A DNA stretch of 64,000 nt, taken from Stygiolobus caldivivus. GTDB lineage: Archaea > Thermoproteota > Thermoprotei_A > Sulfolobales > Sulfolobaceae. The number at the start of each line of letters is the position of its first letter. Positions within the stretch are counted from its first letter, which is position 1. The position numbers were made by a program, and so were the translations under genes. Below are positions 17,387 to 26,436 of the stretch, one piece after another. Below the pieces are notes generated by a model that made no database searches, was not told the origin of the DNA, and saw nothing but the letters and a program-made list of their open reading frames with translations. The DNA lies in NCBI RefSeq assembly GCF_019704315.1, contig NZ_AP024597.1:1364001-1428000 (forward strand). The letters run 5' to 3'.

Positions 17387-17602
17387 ATATCGTATATAAT
17401 AAAGTCAAAAATTACGAGGTATTTCGTATTACCAAGTAGGATAACCGCTACCTAACCGAATAGGGCGCTTAACGCGCGTTTAGTCATTGTAGAAAGTTAT
17501 ACCGACCCGGTCAAGGGTGTTTCGGCCCCCAACCGAGGAGTGGGTACACTTATACTGGTAATATGTGAGTAAGTTTTTATTTCTTGAGTAGAAGGTTTCC
17601 GT
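17387..17602. promoter_or_regulatory. Promoter region of the Panacea-like gene, with an element-end fragment
   Basis: A TATA-like GTTTTTAT lies about 25-32 bp upstream of the ATG at 17603. On the minus strand around 17424-17442 there is TTGGTAATACGAAATACC, matching the beginning of the remnant family found at 16101, 19160 and 36489; only this short piece remains. Nothing else is visible. Confidence 0.4.
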
Positions 17603-18058
17603 ATGGTAAGTGAAAAAGCTAAGGAGTTAGCCATCCTGGTAATAGGTCTAGCTGGCGGTAACCTCACATCTGAGACGAGGTTCCAGAAGACGGCGTTTGT
17701 AGTCAACGAGTTGACCAAATTCGGCGTCAAGTTCGAACCGATGGACTTCGGCCCCTTTTCAAAGGAGTTAGCCGACGCGGTCAAAGAACTCAATAAAGAG
17801 AAATTGTTGAGGTATGAAGTAGACGATGACGGTGTCGTACACTATGTCCTGACCCAGAAAGGGAAAGAAAAACTCGAAAAATTAAAGGAAGGGATAAGTA
17901 AAGACGACCTAGAGAAAATAAGGGCTGTCGTAAACAAGTTCAAGGATGCGCCTTTAACTTACATCCTCGCTTATGTCTACTCTAAGTACCCGCAATATAC
18001 CGTAAAGAGTAAAATCATTGATAAGGTTGAGGAATGGAGGAGGTATTACGGGATTTAG
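17603..18058 (+). CDS. Panacea/SocA-like (DUF4065 or YwgA type) regulator or antitoxin
   Basis: The 151-aa protein begins with a helix (KAKELAILVIGLAGG) and then ETRFQKTAFVVNELTKFGV, followed by FEPMDFGPFSKELADAVKEL. This T-R-x-Q-K...Y/F-x-P-x-D-x-G-P-F-S-x-E-L pattern is shared by Panacea-domain (SocA/GepA, DUF4065) and YwgA-type proteins, which act as antitoxins or accessory regulators. A winged-helix-like middle (LRYEVDDDGVVHYVLTQKG) precedes a helical C-terminus. Its 3' end overlaps by 44 bp the convergent membrane-protein gene, which could be its toxin partner, but that is speculative. Confidence 0.65.
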   Translation: MVSEKAKELAILVIGLAGGNLTSETRFQKTAFVVNELTKFGVKFEPMDFGPFSKELADAVKELNKEKLLRYEVDDDGVVHYVLTQKGKEKLEKLKEGISKDDLEKIRAVVNKFKDAPLTYILAYVYSKYPQYTVKSKIIDKVEEWRRYYGI

Positions 18059-18872
18059 GACAGCTTTTTGCCCTAGAGACCGACTCGTAAGGGACGTTAA
18101 CCGTAGTCCCGTCACCCTGCTTTATAGAAACCCCGTACGAGATGCCCTCTAAGTTACCACAGTACTCGTTCCCCGAGTTATCTATTACGCAAACACAGTA
18201 AGCCGGGTCTTTAATTAACTCAAATAGCTTCTCCTCTATCTCCGTATCAGTATCGAAAATACTTATCTCAGTTTCAGGGTAGACGAAAAACCTGTGTAGT
18301 AACATAATTATAGTTAGGGACCCTAGAAGGGACGACAGGAGTATCAGACCAATTTGGTCAAAACCACTGTCAATTACCATTACGATTGTAGTAGACACCA
18401 GAGTTATCGCTAATATTACTACGAAATACTTTATCGACAGGCCTAAGACACCCCGGAACACTTTCTTCCACCTTATGTACAGGCTATCTACGTCCGGGAT
18501 CACGTATTGTGACTCTTTCACTAACTTTTCCATTACAGTCTTCCTTTTACCGTCTAAGTTAACATAAAAAATTAGTAAAATAGCAAAAGCAAAATAGGAA
18601 CCTAAGGGGACCGCCGCGTTAACTTTAACCCCTAAAGGCTTGTATAAAATAAGCAGCGTGCCAAACGTTATTGACGCTTGCATCGACATATAGGCCAGTA
18701 GCAAATAGAATTTTATGTTTATAAAATAGTACAAAGGCCTGTATACATAACCCACCAACCGCATAATATTGTTTCTTTTACTCCTCTGCTGGGCCCAGCC
18801 GGTCAGCAAATAGACTAAGACGGAGGCCGGGATCGTACCTAAAACCGCTAAGACCTCATTAAACACTGACAC
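18015..18872 (-). CDS. Integral membrane protein with a C-terminal cytosolic domain
   Basis: The 285-aa protein has about five hydrophobic segments: roughly residues 7-25, 50-75, 85-105, 145-168 and 176-196. These are followed by a soluble C-terminal domain of about 85 residues with strands CVCVIDNSGNEYCGNLEGIS. No family is recognised. Possible start codons are in-frame GTGs near 18872. It converges on and overlaps the Panacea-like gene. In defence neighbourhoods, membrane proteins next to Panacea proteins can be toxins, but no toxin motif is visible here. Confidence 0.6.
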   Translation of the reverse strand: MSVFNEVLAVLGTIPASVLVYLLTGWAQQRSKRNNIMRLVGYVYRPLYYFINIKFYLLLAYMSMQASITFGTLLILYKPLGVKVNAAVPLGSYFAFAILLIFYVNLDGKRKTVMEKLVKESQYVIPDVDSLYIRWKKVFRGVLGLSIKYFVVILAITLVSTTIVMVIDSGFDQIGLILLSSLLGSLTIIMLLHRFFVYPETEISIFDTDTEIEEKLFELIKDPAYCVCVIDNSGNEYCGNLEGISYGVSIKQGDGTTVNVPYESVSRAKSCPKSRNTSSIPQPYQ

Positions 18873-19159
18873 TTAAGAAATCCGGACTTTAGATAATTAA
18901 ACTCTTTCTAAGCGTCCTTGAAATCTGTCGCTTAGGGGCACCTAGCCTGTTAGCCGGGTATCGTACAGTGCGGCTCAGCACAGCGTCGCCACCAAGGTAT
19001 TTACATTTCTCTACCCGCTTCACGGCGTATGTAACGCGATTTACCATGAACTGAAGAACCTTGTGAGTGTCGATTTTTCTACCCGCTTCAGGGTGTGTGG
19101 GGCTCCCCTTACCCTTAGGGGGTTCACTAATTAGTAGACGACAGTCCCCCCCCCCCCCA
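18873..19159. other. Non-coding decayed DNA with a 13-C run
   Basis: No gene is supported. A TCTACCCGCTTCA block occurs twice (near 19014 and 19079). A run of 13 C lies at 19146-19158, immediately before the gene remnant. Confidence 0.4.
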
Positions 19160-19597
19160 CTTTTGCTTGGTAATACCGAACCCCGGTATTAGTAATAAAG
19201 CCTTCAGCCCCGTGCCTGGTTTAACGGAAAACGTGAAGACAGAATAGGGGCTGGGACAGCTCACGGCCGAGGAGCACGAAGGGCGTGCTTGAGGGCTCCC
19301 CCGCTTATCGAAAGCCGCCTGAGAAACGCGCCCGTTATGACGAAGGCCTTTAAGAGGCGTTAAAGTTAATTGGAAAAGGCGTTACAGTTGGGCGCTACCC
19401 AGAAGCCTGTCACATTTACACATGTTGGTTCTTTCGAAACGCCGGTCACGGGTGTGTCCCCACACGCCTTAGCCGGTAAAAACAGACAAACGTGGGGGGG
19501 GGGGGGCAGATCACGCGAGGTGCTAAGACAGGTTTACCCGACTTTACCCGACGCATTACTTTCACTTACCCCCGTCATTTAACCCGCTGATCATAAC
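19160..19597 (+). pseudogene. Second decayed member of the 16101 remnant family
   Basis: From about 19166 the plus strand reads LVIPNPGISNKAFSPVPGLT, aligning with FPLVTPSTGNTDKVFNFTPN of the 16101 remnant and with the 36489 one. It then meets in-frame stops. A short open stretch near 19370 is probably part of the same debris and contains a run of 13 G (19494-19506). The remnant is too broken to assign a function. Confidence 0.4.
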
Positions 19598-19717
19598 GTG
19601 ATCGTGAAGAGGGTAAACGGGTTGATAGTGGCCTTCCCTGACGAGAAGACCATGGAAAAAATACTAAGGGACTTAAAGGACGCGGAGGTCAAAGACGTAA
19701 GCTCGGACGAGAGTTAA
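19598..19717 (+). CDS. Very small or truncated ORF (39 aa)
   Basis: From the GTG at 19598 the frame gives IVKRVNGLIVAFPDEKTMEK followed by a KILRDLKDAEVKDVSS helix and a stop at 19717. It looks like a complete small alpha/beta unit or the C-terminus of a decayed longer gene. No family is recognised; it ends exactly where the convergent 75-aa gene ends. Confidence 0.35.
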   Translation: MIVKRVNGLIVAFPDEKTMEKILRDLKDAEVKDVSSDES

Positions 19718-19945
19718 TCAACCGACTACACCTTTTTTCTTCTTTTGGTACCCCTCTACAATGTTGTCAAACGCCCTGACTACTTCTTGGTTCAGTGTAC
19801 CTAGCGTACTTTTAAGGGCGTCAATAAACGTGTTTATGTCCCTTTCCTCGAGCGAGGAGTAGAGCTTTAACGCTGTCCTCAAACTCGCGGGCGAGATGTT
19901 GAACTTAACGGCCTTATTCCTACTAAACTCTTGTCTGAGTTCCAT
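19718..19945 (-). CDS. Small helical hypothetical protein (75 aa)
   Basis: The frame begins MELRQEFSRNKAVKFNISPA, continues with an amphipathic helix LRTALKLYSSLEERDINTFI and ends with a Lys-rich tail EGYQKKKKGVVG. Composition is normal for a soluble protein of this organism. No domain is recognised. It is transcribed toward the small ORF at 19598 and away from the ATPase operon; its own promoter would lie in 19946-19990 (AT-rich GGTAAATTAAAGG). Confidence 0.5.
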   Translation of the reverse strand: MELRQEFSRNKAVKFNISPASLRTALKLYSSLEERDINTFIDALKSTLGTLNQEVVRAFDNIVEGYQKKKKGVVG

Positions 19946-20171
19946 TGCTAACCCTTTAATTTACCCAGGAATCTTGCGTATTTTCGAGGAAAAGTTTACC
20001 TTTAAAACCCTAGAAAGTATAGCATCTTATTCCACAATATTTTTAGTAAATAATTATAAAATTGCTCTAAGAACTACATATACACGTTTGGCCTTAAATA
20101 TTTCTCTATCCTATCTACCCAAGAAATTCTCGATATAAAAATAAGGATTGCCTTATCTCGATTAAGAAATA
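19946..20171. other. Intergenic AT-rich region
   Basis: Nothing coding is seen. It separates the start of the 75-aa gene from the stop of the helical protein gene. Confidence 0.5.
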
Positions 20172-21257
20172 TTAGTAAGCGAGTCCGTATTGCCTTGTCG
20201 TATACTCATATATGTCAATCTCTCCGATCTTTTCTTTATATGCTTTTTTAACTTCATCATCTTCTTCATAGAGTTCTAATGAGACTAAAGCTGCTATAAT
20301 TATATCATTTATTAAATTCCATAGTAACGAAATCTTATTCATATCGGTGATGTTATGCTCATTAGCTTTAGTTACAAGATAAGAGTAAAGAGAGCCTTCT
20401 TTCAGAACTGATTTGAACTCTTTACTTGATAAAGTCTCATGTATAACCTTAAAGTATTGAGACAATTCTTCAGCCAGAGATACTAAAGTGGAGTTACTAT
20501 ATCCGTAAATCATCCTAAAGGAGTAAGCGCCCAGTAAGTCCATAAGCACGGTGGAGGTGTATGATAATTGATTTTGCTTAGAGATTTTTTTATAATACCT
20601 GACTAAGTTAGAACCGCTCAATGTATACGAGAAGACTAAAGGTGCAAAGAGTGTATTATACATAGTATATGCCCTTCTCTGCTGCCCCTTATTTTTCTTT
20701 ACCTCTTCCGAAGTCGAGTAATCTATAAGTCTTTTAATTTCTGCATAAATATCTGGTAATATTTCTCTGTTTTTAGGGGACTCTAATAATTTCTGAAGTA
20801 ACTTTACCATTTCATTACCGTTACTTGCGAATTTTGAAATTACTACGAATTTATATAAAATTAGTAGTGTGTAAGGAGATATATCCAGCTTTCCTTTTAT
20901 TATATTAACTCTCTTGTTAAACACCACTTTTTCTACTACGACTTTTCTCCATGTTTCTAGGATCGCAAGCTGCAGTGTAATAGCAACGTTATAGGACGGG
21001 GGTAGATTTGTTTGGACATTTAATTCATTTAGTATTTCGTTAGCTTTGTTTCTAAGTTCGTTGTATGCACTAGAAAAATTCTTTATAAATTTTATTTTTT
21101 CAGCCGAGAACAATGGTATATACGAATCTTCTCTAATCATCCTTAGGAGCTCTTTTTTATTAGATTCTAATATTGTTTTATTTGGGTCAGGTATGGTTTC
21201 AACAAGGTCTGTGGAAGTAAGAAAATACTCAAATAATAGGTCACTAGGGCTTGTCAT
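20172..21257 (-). CDS. Helical protein of unknown function, coupled to the P-loop ATPase
   Basis: The 361-aa protein is almost entirely alpha-helical, rich in Leu, Lys, Asn and Ile, with no signal peptide or membrane segment and no catalytic motif that I recognise. It begins MTSPSDLLFEYFLTSTDLVE. Its start codon overlaps the stop of the upstream 589-aa ATPase by 4 bp, so the two are translationally coupled and probably form a complex. Low GC compared with the cmr genes matches the other members of the 20-31 kb cluster. It could be a structural or DNA-binding partner of the ATPase. Confidence 0.75.
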   Translation of the reverse strand: MTSPSDLLFEYFLTSTDLVETIPDPNKTILESNKKELLRMIREDSYIPLFSAEKIKFIKNFSSAYNELRNKANEILNELNVQTNLPPSYNVAITLQLAILETWRKVVVEKVVFNKRVNIIKGKLDISPYTLLILYKFVVISKFASNGNEMVKLLQKLLESPKNREILPDIYAEIKRLIDYSTSEEVKKNKGQQRRAYTMYNTLFAPLVFSYTLSGSNLVRYYKKISKQNQLSYTSTVLMDLLGAYSFRMIYGYSNSTLVSLAEELSQYFKVIHETLSSKEFKSVLKEGSLYSYLVTKANEHNITDMNKISLLWNLINDIIIAALVSLELYEEDDEVKKAYKEKIGEIDIYEYTTRQYGLAY

Positions 21258-23023
21258 TTCTGAGCCACCACTTCTTTTTCGATCTGCCTTTTTATCCTTT
21301 CTATCACCTCTTTAAATCGTTGTTCATAGTAATTAATATCACCTGATATTAGTGAGAATTGATCGGTACTATCCGATGACGCTGATTTTATATACAAAGA
21401 AGCGAATTCGTCTCTATCTAACGGTACATCAATTACTTTTTTGGATATACGTATATTGCTTATCTGCTGTAGTTCGTATATAATTTTAAACATTCCTATT
21501 ATGTTTGCTTCCTCAGGGTGTACAATAAGTATTTTGCAGTCGTTATCCTTCTTACCTTTAGCGAAACCGCAGTTATTAGCCAATATGTCTCCGTAATGTT
21601 TAATAAACCCTTGTCTATACTTAGTCTCTCCCAGCTTAACACTTCTACCCTTATACAAAATTATGGTCGCACCCTTATCTGTCCCTGGATATAATACGAC
21701 TATACCTTCATACCCGTTAGCCTTGACTTCGGAAATAAACTTCTCCTCCGAGGTATTTTTGTCCAATTCCTCAGCCAATTTCCTTAACATAGAGAAAATC
21801 TTATCCTTATTTATTCCAGAAATTTCCTTTGATATATATAACCCGTAGATACCAGATTCAGCTATTTTGGACCGTATATCTTCGAAAAAGTTTTCTAGCC
21901 TGTCGCATATTTTTCCATCTGTGGTTTCACCCATAGTTTTCAGTATTTGGTCTTTTTGTGTAGTTACTATATCAGTGATAACTGCCCTAAGCCTTTCAAA
22001 GAATAAACGGGCGGGCATCTTTAATAAATTACTTAGATAATAGCTGAGGCACTTACTTATGTTCTCCAGCTTGAGTTTCTCGTCGTCCGTGATGAACCCC
22101 TTATATGCTAAGAGTTCCAGTGCTTTTTCATAATATTCCTTAATACTGTCGGACGTATAGGGTGAAAACTTTATTGGTATTGAAAGGTCGTCGGCTGAAG
22201 AAATTATCTTTCCGATAATAGGTGCCGCCGACCTCCTGAACTCCCTCATGGCTTCGCTTGGATAAGCTAACTCTTGTATAGTAAGGACTAATGTAAACGT
22301 ATTAGGGTACCTTTCTAACACTCCACCTTTACTAGACCTTAAACTAGTAAGGAGACTTATTAGTAAATTATTAACTATCTGAAGTTGGTTTAACTGTGTG
22401 GGCACCAGTTGCTCGAACTCGTCTAATATTAGTATGAGCTTTGGACTTATATGGCTCTTTAATATTAATTTTTCAACTAAAACTTCAAATAACCTAGATA
22501 GTTTTTCACTATCTTCTATCTGCATAATTTCTGATTTAATCTCGCTAATAATTTGAGGATCTAAATGACTTATATCAGTAGTTAGTAAAACATCACCTAC
22601 TTCAAAAATATCTTTATAACGGGAGTCTATCGCTAATAATATCGTATAAAGTAGTTCTAAGTCTAACCTAATTGTAGAACTTCTTTTTATCAACGATAGT
22701 ATATCTTCATGAATCTTAGACCCAGAATTTACTTCCCTCGAAACTATATTATGCATCCGCCTTACATTGATGTATATTGCACTACATTCTTTTGTCCTCT
22801 CGCAATAATGTACTGTATAGTAACCTATCCCATAGGTTTTACCTCTACCGTATATTGCCTTGAAAATAGATACACCCGGTGAGAATAATATAGTAGACTC
22901 AAAATTTAACGGCTTCACTAACAATAAGTACTTTTCTTCATCAGGCGAGTTAATTTTTTTAGGCAAATCTTCTGTATATTCTCTCAATAACTGACTAATA
23001 TCAGGTTCTCTTACGGCTTGCAT
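21254..23023 (-). CDS. P-loop ATPase of the sulfur-modification-like cluster
   Basis: The 589-aa protein has a Walker A IYGRGKTYGIG (GRGKT at 59-63) and a Walker B LILILDEFEQL (LDEFE at 200-204), followed by an arginine-containing helical lid. It looks like an AAA/STAND-type or archaeal defence ATPase. The C-terminal region (about 410-540) is a separate alpha/beta domain (GYEGIVVLYPGTDKGATI, KILIVHPEEANIIGMFKI). The KTYGIGYY motif is repeated exactly in the 474-aa ATPase at 29633, so the two are related. A TATA-like CTTATATAGG about 26-35 bp upstream suggests a leaderless message. Probable role: energy-dependent DNA recognition or translocation in a defence complex; this is inference. Confidence 0.85.
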   Translation of the reverse strand: MQAVREPDISQLLREYTEDLPKKINSPDEEKYLLLVKPLNFESTILFSPGVSIFKAIYGRGKTYGIGYYTVHYCERTKECSAIYINVRRMHNIVSREVNSGSKIHEDILSLIKRSSTIRLDLELLYTILLAIDSRYKDIFEVGDVLLTTDISHLDPQIISEIKSEIMQIEDSEKLSRLFEVLVEKLILKSHISPKLILILDEFEQLVPTQLNQLQIVNNLLISLLTSLRSSKGGVLERYPNTFTLVLTIQELAYPSEAMREFRRSAAPIIGKIISSADDLSIPIKFSPYTSDSIKEYYEKALELLAYKGFITDDEKLKLENISKCLSYYLSNLLKMPARLFFERLRAVITDIVTTQKDQILKTMGETTDGKICDRLENFFEDIRSKIAESGIYGLYISKEISGINKDKIFSMLRKLAEELDKNTSEEKFISEVKANGYEGIVVLYPGTDKGATIILYKGRSVKLGETKYRQGFIKHYGDILANNCGFAKGKKDNDCKILIVHPEEANIIGMFKIIYELQQISNIRISKKVIDVPLDRDEFASLYIKSASSDSTDQFSLISGDINYYEQRFKEVIERIKRQIEKEVVAQK

Positions 23024-23476
23024 ATTTTATTGTATGAAGAAATACCTATATAAGCATTGCTGTCCATAGATATTCGTAGACTGATGTTAGCTCATTCAAA
23101 TAATTTTTGTATTAATAGACATATTGTTAAAAGGTAAAATTTAACTTAGTGTATATATATTAAGAATATCTGTAATAAATGTACGCCTAGCTTACCCTTT
23201 AGCTTTCAATATTTTTCTTAGATCGAGTACGTAGAAACCATATATAGTCATTTGTATAATAAATTTATTAAATGGCCTTATCTCTATCGAGAAGTGTAAA
23301 TATAAATTAACCTTTTCGTACAAGCTAAAAATTTTTAGAAATATAAACAGCTAAATGGTAGTGCCACGTCCCCACTCATAAACCTAAGGGCTTTTCAAAT
23401 GAAGTAAATATTACCTTCACTGCTAAAATCTTTAATTACTATAATAATATAATATAATATAAAAAAAGCGAAAAAA
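23024..23476. promoter_or_regulatory. AT-rich intergenic region with the ATPase operon promoter
   Basis: The right part of this stretch is extremely AT-rich (runs of ATAATAT near 23447). The TATA-like element for the 21254-23023 gene lies near 23049-23058. No ORF is supported in between. Confidence 0.5.
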
Positions 23477-24283
23477 TTATAGTAAGGTCCTGCACAGAGG
23501 GCACTTATACGTCCTCTCATATTTCCTCAGATATTCTTCGGGGTTCTTCTGTATATCACGTAGGTATACCCTTTGGTGGTTGTAGAACAACCCCGAACCG
23601 CCCTTCCTGAGTTTTGCTTCTGCCTCCACGAACTTTTGGAAGAACTCCGGGCTTTTCAGTGCTAACACTGCGAAGTCCGCGGGACTCTTATATGCAGAAC
23701 ACCAGCAGTCGTAAGCCTTTCCGTATACCTCGTATAATGGGTTTTTCCTCAGCCCGTGTACCTTTATGTACTCTTCAATATCAGCGTTTGTAAAGTCGAA
23801 GATTATCGCATAACTTAAAGCCCCTATCCTCTCGTTATAGTACAGTTTTGAAGCCTTACTCTTCATCCACGATTCGTCCTTCCTTACACCGGTGACCAGG
23901 ACTATGTCCTTCCTGTCCTTTACGAAGTCCTTTAGTGGCTCAAGCTTTAAGTAGAGTTTACACCACCTCCTCGTGAGACCCGGGAAGCCCTTTTGTTCCA
24001 CAAGGCGGAAGTATTCGTATTTAGGGCCTATGACAGTTAACGGGACCCCCATTTCCTTGGTCACGTCATTCACGTATTCCAGCAAGCCCGGTGTCGCGAT
24101 ACCCGTGTTAATGAATAAGGCCTTGGTCTTTTCGGGGTAAATAGAGTGCGTTAAGTGCAGTGCTACTAGGGAATCCCTACCACCGCTGAACATTACGTAG
24201 ACCTCCTTAAAGCCGGAAAGTATCTTTTCCGCTTCCTCCTTAACTGCAAGCAGCTCCATATCAGTTATCCCATCTACATTCAA
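23477..24283 (-). CDS. PAPS-reductase-family PP-loop protein (DndC/SspD-like)
   Basis: Adenylating PP-loop enzyme: SGGRDS at residues 33-38, followed by RRWCKLYLKLEPLKDF and the VLVTGVRKDES motif of PAPS-reductase/DndC-type proteins. Cysteines RRWC, YDCWCSAY and the terminal KCPLC could bind an Fe-S cluster. The length, 268 aa, is shorter than DndC and lacks its C-terminal extension. Relatives activate sulfate or sulfur chemistry in DNA phosphorothioation (DndC, SspD) or in tRNA/cofactor metabolism; the neighbours point to a DNA-directed role. A TATA-like TATATATAAAT at about 24287-24298 is too close to the first ATG, so the internal Met at residue 9 (MELLAVKEEA, 24259) is the more likely leaderless start. 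Confidence 0.85.
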   Translation of the reverse strand: MNVDGITDMELLAVKEEAEKILSGFKEVYVMFSGGRDSLVALHLTHSIYPEKTKALFINTGIATPGLLEYVNDVTKEMGVPLTVIGPKYEYFRLVEQKGFPGLTRRWCKLYLKLEPLKDFVKDRKDIVLVTGVRKDESWMKSKASKLYYNERIGALSYAIIFDFTNADIEEYIKVHGLRKNPLYEVYGKAYDCWCSAYKSPADFAVLALKSPEFFQKFVEAEAKLRKGGSGLFYNHQRVYLRDIQKNPEEYLRKYERTYKCPLCRTLL

Positions 24284-24351
24284 ATATTTATATATACCGG
24301 AGAGGCTAACATATTTGATAACAGTAGATTATTTTAAATAATAAATGAGAA
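24284..24351. promoter_or_regulatory. Divergent promoters of the PP-loop and nuclease-helicase genes
   Basis: Only 68 bp separate the two divergent genes. A TATA-like TATATATAAAT (24287-24298) faces left. ATTTTAAATAAT (about 24330-24342), 10-20 bp before the TTG at 24352, faces right. Such an arrangement lets both genes be controlled together. Confidence 0.55.
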
Positions 24352-26433
24352 TTGATAATAACTGAATATAGCATCGAGAATCGTGATATCACTGGGCATA
24401 GCTACGTTTTTCGAGGGAAAGAGAAAAGATATATATACCAGAGTTATCTGAAAGTATTATTAGGGGACAAAAAGTTGAACAATGACGAAAAAGTGGATTA
24501 TAGTGAAGTTCAAAGGTATGAAGATTTTCTGACACAGTTACAGCTTCCTTACGCTAAAGAATGTGGAAATTTACTCAAGAATTTAGACTCAAAAGTTTCA
24601 CATTTGCCTAGAGTTACCTCGATAGCCTCCGGCGTCGGGCATTGTATATATGAAGCTAAGTTAAAGGAGTTGTTGGGAGTTAAAGGAGTTATATCCTCCT
24701 CTTTTCCCGGTAAAGGGACAACTGTTCATAAGCTCTTAGCTCTAGCCTCATTACATGTATTTGGGAAAAACGAATTCCCCGGTGACATGGTAAAATTCTT
24801 TAGGGAGTTAGCACGAGAACTTGAAGACGCTAGTATAGAGGATGAAAAAATTTTGACCGCAGTAGACATTTTTTCCTCGTTGCTTTCTGTAAAGGATGAG
24901 CTATTTACAATAATAGGTGTAAAACAAGACAATGTTAGACCAATAGTAGAGCAACAGCTTTACGATTATGACCTACATATGTTGGGTGTACCAGACCTTA
25001 TCTTAGAGGATATAGAGAATAAAAAAGCCGTTGTAGTTGAATGGAAAACTTATAACGTACCTCCGGACAAAGTGAAGAGAAACAGTGTCAGCTCTTACGA
25101 GAAGGCGCAAGTCACAGCATACGCAATGTTAGAAGCCAGAAGATTAGGATATGAAATAACTCCCGATAACTATGATGAACCTTCACTATATGATGCCATA
25201 TCCGGTAGGCTGACCGATGGGAGGATTGAGGACGTTCGAGTCCTCCCAGTAGTTATAAGACCGTGTTTAAAGGAAAACAAGAGATTAACTTTACCCCCTC
25301 ACCCGGTGCTTTCAGATAGAGGAGATATAAGAGATAGATATAAAAAATTCAGAGAAACACTAGGAGAAATATTTGTAACAGCGCGTTATTTAACATACCT
25401 TGTAACCAACTTTGCTCTGTATGGTTATGATAAAAAGACGGACTTTGAAGACTGTTTTAAGCAAGTAGGTAATCAGAATAGAATAGTGTTCCTATCCCCT
25501 CCGCCGTATCCGATACCGAGAGGCAAACCTTCAAGTCAAGAGAAGTCAGGACTTTGTAGATTTTGTCAGGTAACGGATGAATGTAAGTTCTATATAGGAT
25601 CACGCCACATAAACTATTTTCAAAAAATGATGTGGGCCCTGAGATACGCGTCTTTAACTGAAAAAGAGAAAATTATGTGGCCTTTTAGGGCAGTATATCA
25701 ACTGTCCAAGTCTTATAGGAGAGAGAAAGTCATGGAAAGGGTAAAGAAAGGTTCTAACATAATATGGGAAGGGAACGATATAATATTTAAGAACGAGAGT
25801 TCTAAGAACCGTTTCCATATTTTTATGAATAGGAGAGAACGTACATCGTTTAAAATAGATATATTAGACTCTATGTATTATGATAGAGAGACTGATACCT
25901 TTGTAGGAGTGAGGGATATAAGAAATTTTGAAATAAACAAAGGGAAAATACGTAGGCCACACGTCTTAGAGGAGAGTACACCGATTATCTTATATGTAAA
26001 CGATAGAGCGTCGATGATCCCTTTATCCGTAAATATGACGGGTTCTATAGTTGAGGTTAATCCTGATAAAAATAAGGAGGGAAAGGAAACGGTTAAATAC
26101 GTAATTGATGTGCCTTCTTTGGCTCTGTCTTTCCAAAAAATAATCCTGAAAAAATACCTGGAAATCTATCCCGAAATGTTTAAGGATGTGATAATGGTGC
26201 AAGTTGGGGTCGACCTCACTCATATCGACCTTATAGCCCTAGACGCGTTACAGAGGGTCATCGGGGAAAAGATAGAGAAAATACAAGGACTTAAGAAAAA
26301 GGAGAAACTGAAAGGGCTGTTATCGAGCTTAGAAAAAGAGAAAGAAAGGTTAGACTTCGAGTCTGAACTCGGACCGGAAATAATGTCCGAGGACGTGTTA
26401 CGTTATTTCTATAGCCAAGAAAAGGAGGGATGA
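24352..26433 (+). CDS. Cas4/Dna2-like PD-(D/E)XK nuclease with Fe-S cysteines
   Basis: RecB/Cas4-type nuclease of 693 aa. The active-site set is visible in order: H126 (GTTVHKLL), D215 (LGVPDLILED), E230-W-K232 (VVVEWKT) and Q253-x-x-x-Y257 (AQVTAYAML). Four cysteines, C97 upstream and C402, C405 and C411 (LCRFCQVTDECKF) downstream, match the Fe-S cluster arrangement of Cas4, AddB and Dna2. About 280 C-terminal residues follow, with strands and a basic coiled helix (KIQGLKKKEKLKGLLSSLEK), of unknown role. The start is a TTG; the nearby ATG is out of frame. It is followed within 3 bp by an SF1 helicase, so the pair resembles a split Dna2 nuclease-helicase. Confidence 0.85.
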   Translation: MIITEYSIENRDITGHSYVFRGKEKRYIYQSYLKVLLGDKKLNNDEKVDYSEVQRYEDFLTQLQLPYAKECGNLLKNLDSKVSHLPRVTSIASGVGHCIYEAKLKELLGVKGVISSSFPGKGTTVHKLLALASLHVFGKNEFPGDMVKFFRELARELEDASIEDEKILTAVDIFSSLLSVKDELFTIIGVKQDNVRPIVEQQLYDYDLHMLGVPDLILEDIENKKAVVVEWKTYNVPPDKVKRNSVSSYEKAQVTAYAMLEARRLGYEITPDNYDEPSLYDAISGRLTDGRIEDVRVLPVVIRPCLKENKRLTLPPHPVLSDRGDIRDRYKKFRETLGEIFVTARYLTYLVTNFALYGYDKKTDFEDCFKQVGNQNRIVFLSPPPYPIPRGKPSSQEKSGLCRFCQVTDECKFYIGSRHINYFQKMMWALRYASLTEKEKIMWPFRAVYQLSKSYRREKVMERVKKGSNIIWEGNDIIFKNESSKNRFHIFMNRRERTSFKIDILDSMYYDRETDTFVGVRDIRNFEINKGKIRRPHVLEESTPIILYVNDRASMIPLSVNMTGSIVEVNPDKNKEGKETVKYVIDVPSLALSFQKIILKKYLEIYPEMFKDVIMVQVGVDLTHIDLIALDALQRVIGEKIEKIQGLKKKEKLKGLLSSLEKEKERLDFESELGPEIMSEDVLRYFYSQEKEG

Positions 26434-26436
26434 AAG

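Noticed and set aside
19370-19582. A 70-codon plus-strand frame
   Set aside because: It is interrupted by a 13-G run, has low-complexity sequence and follows a gene remnant; treated as debris.
24352-26433. Calling the Cas4-like nuclease a CRISPR adaptation Cas4
   Set aside because: It is three times the usual Cas4 length, has a large C-terminal domain and is coupled to an SF1 helicase rather than to cas1 and cas2.
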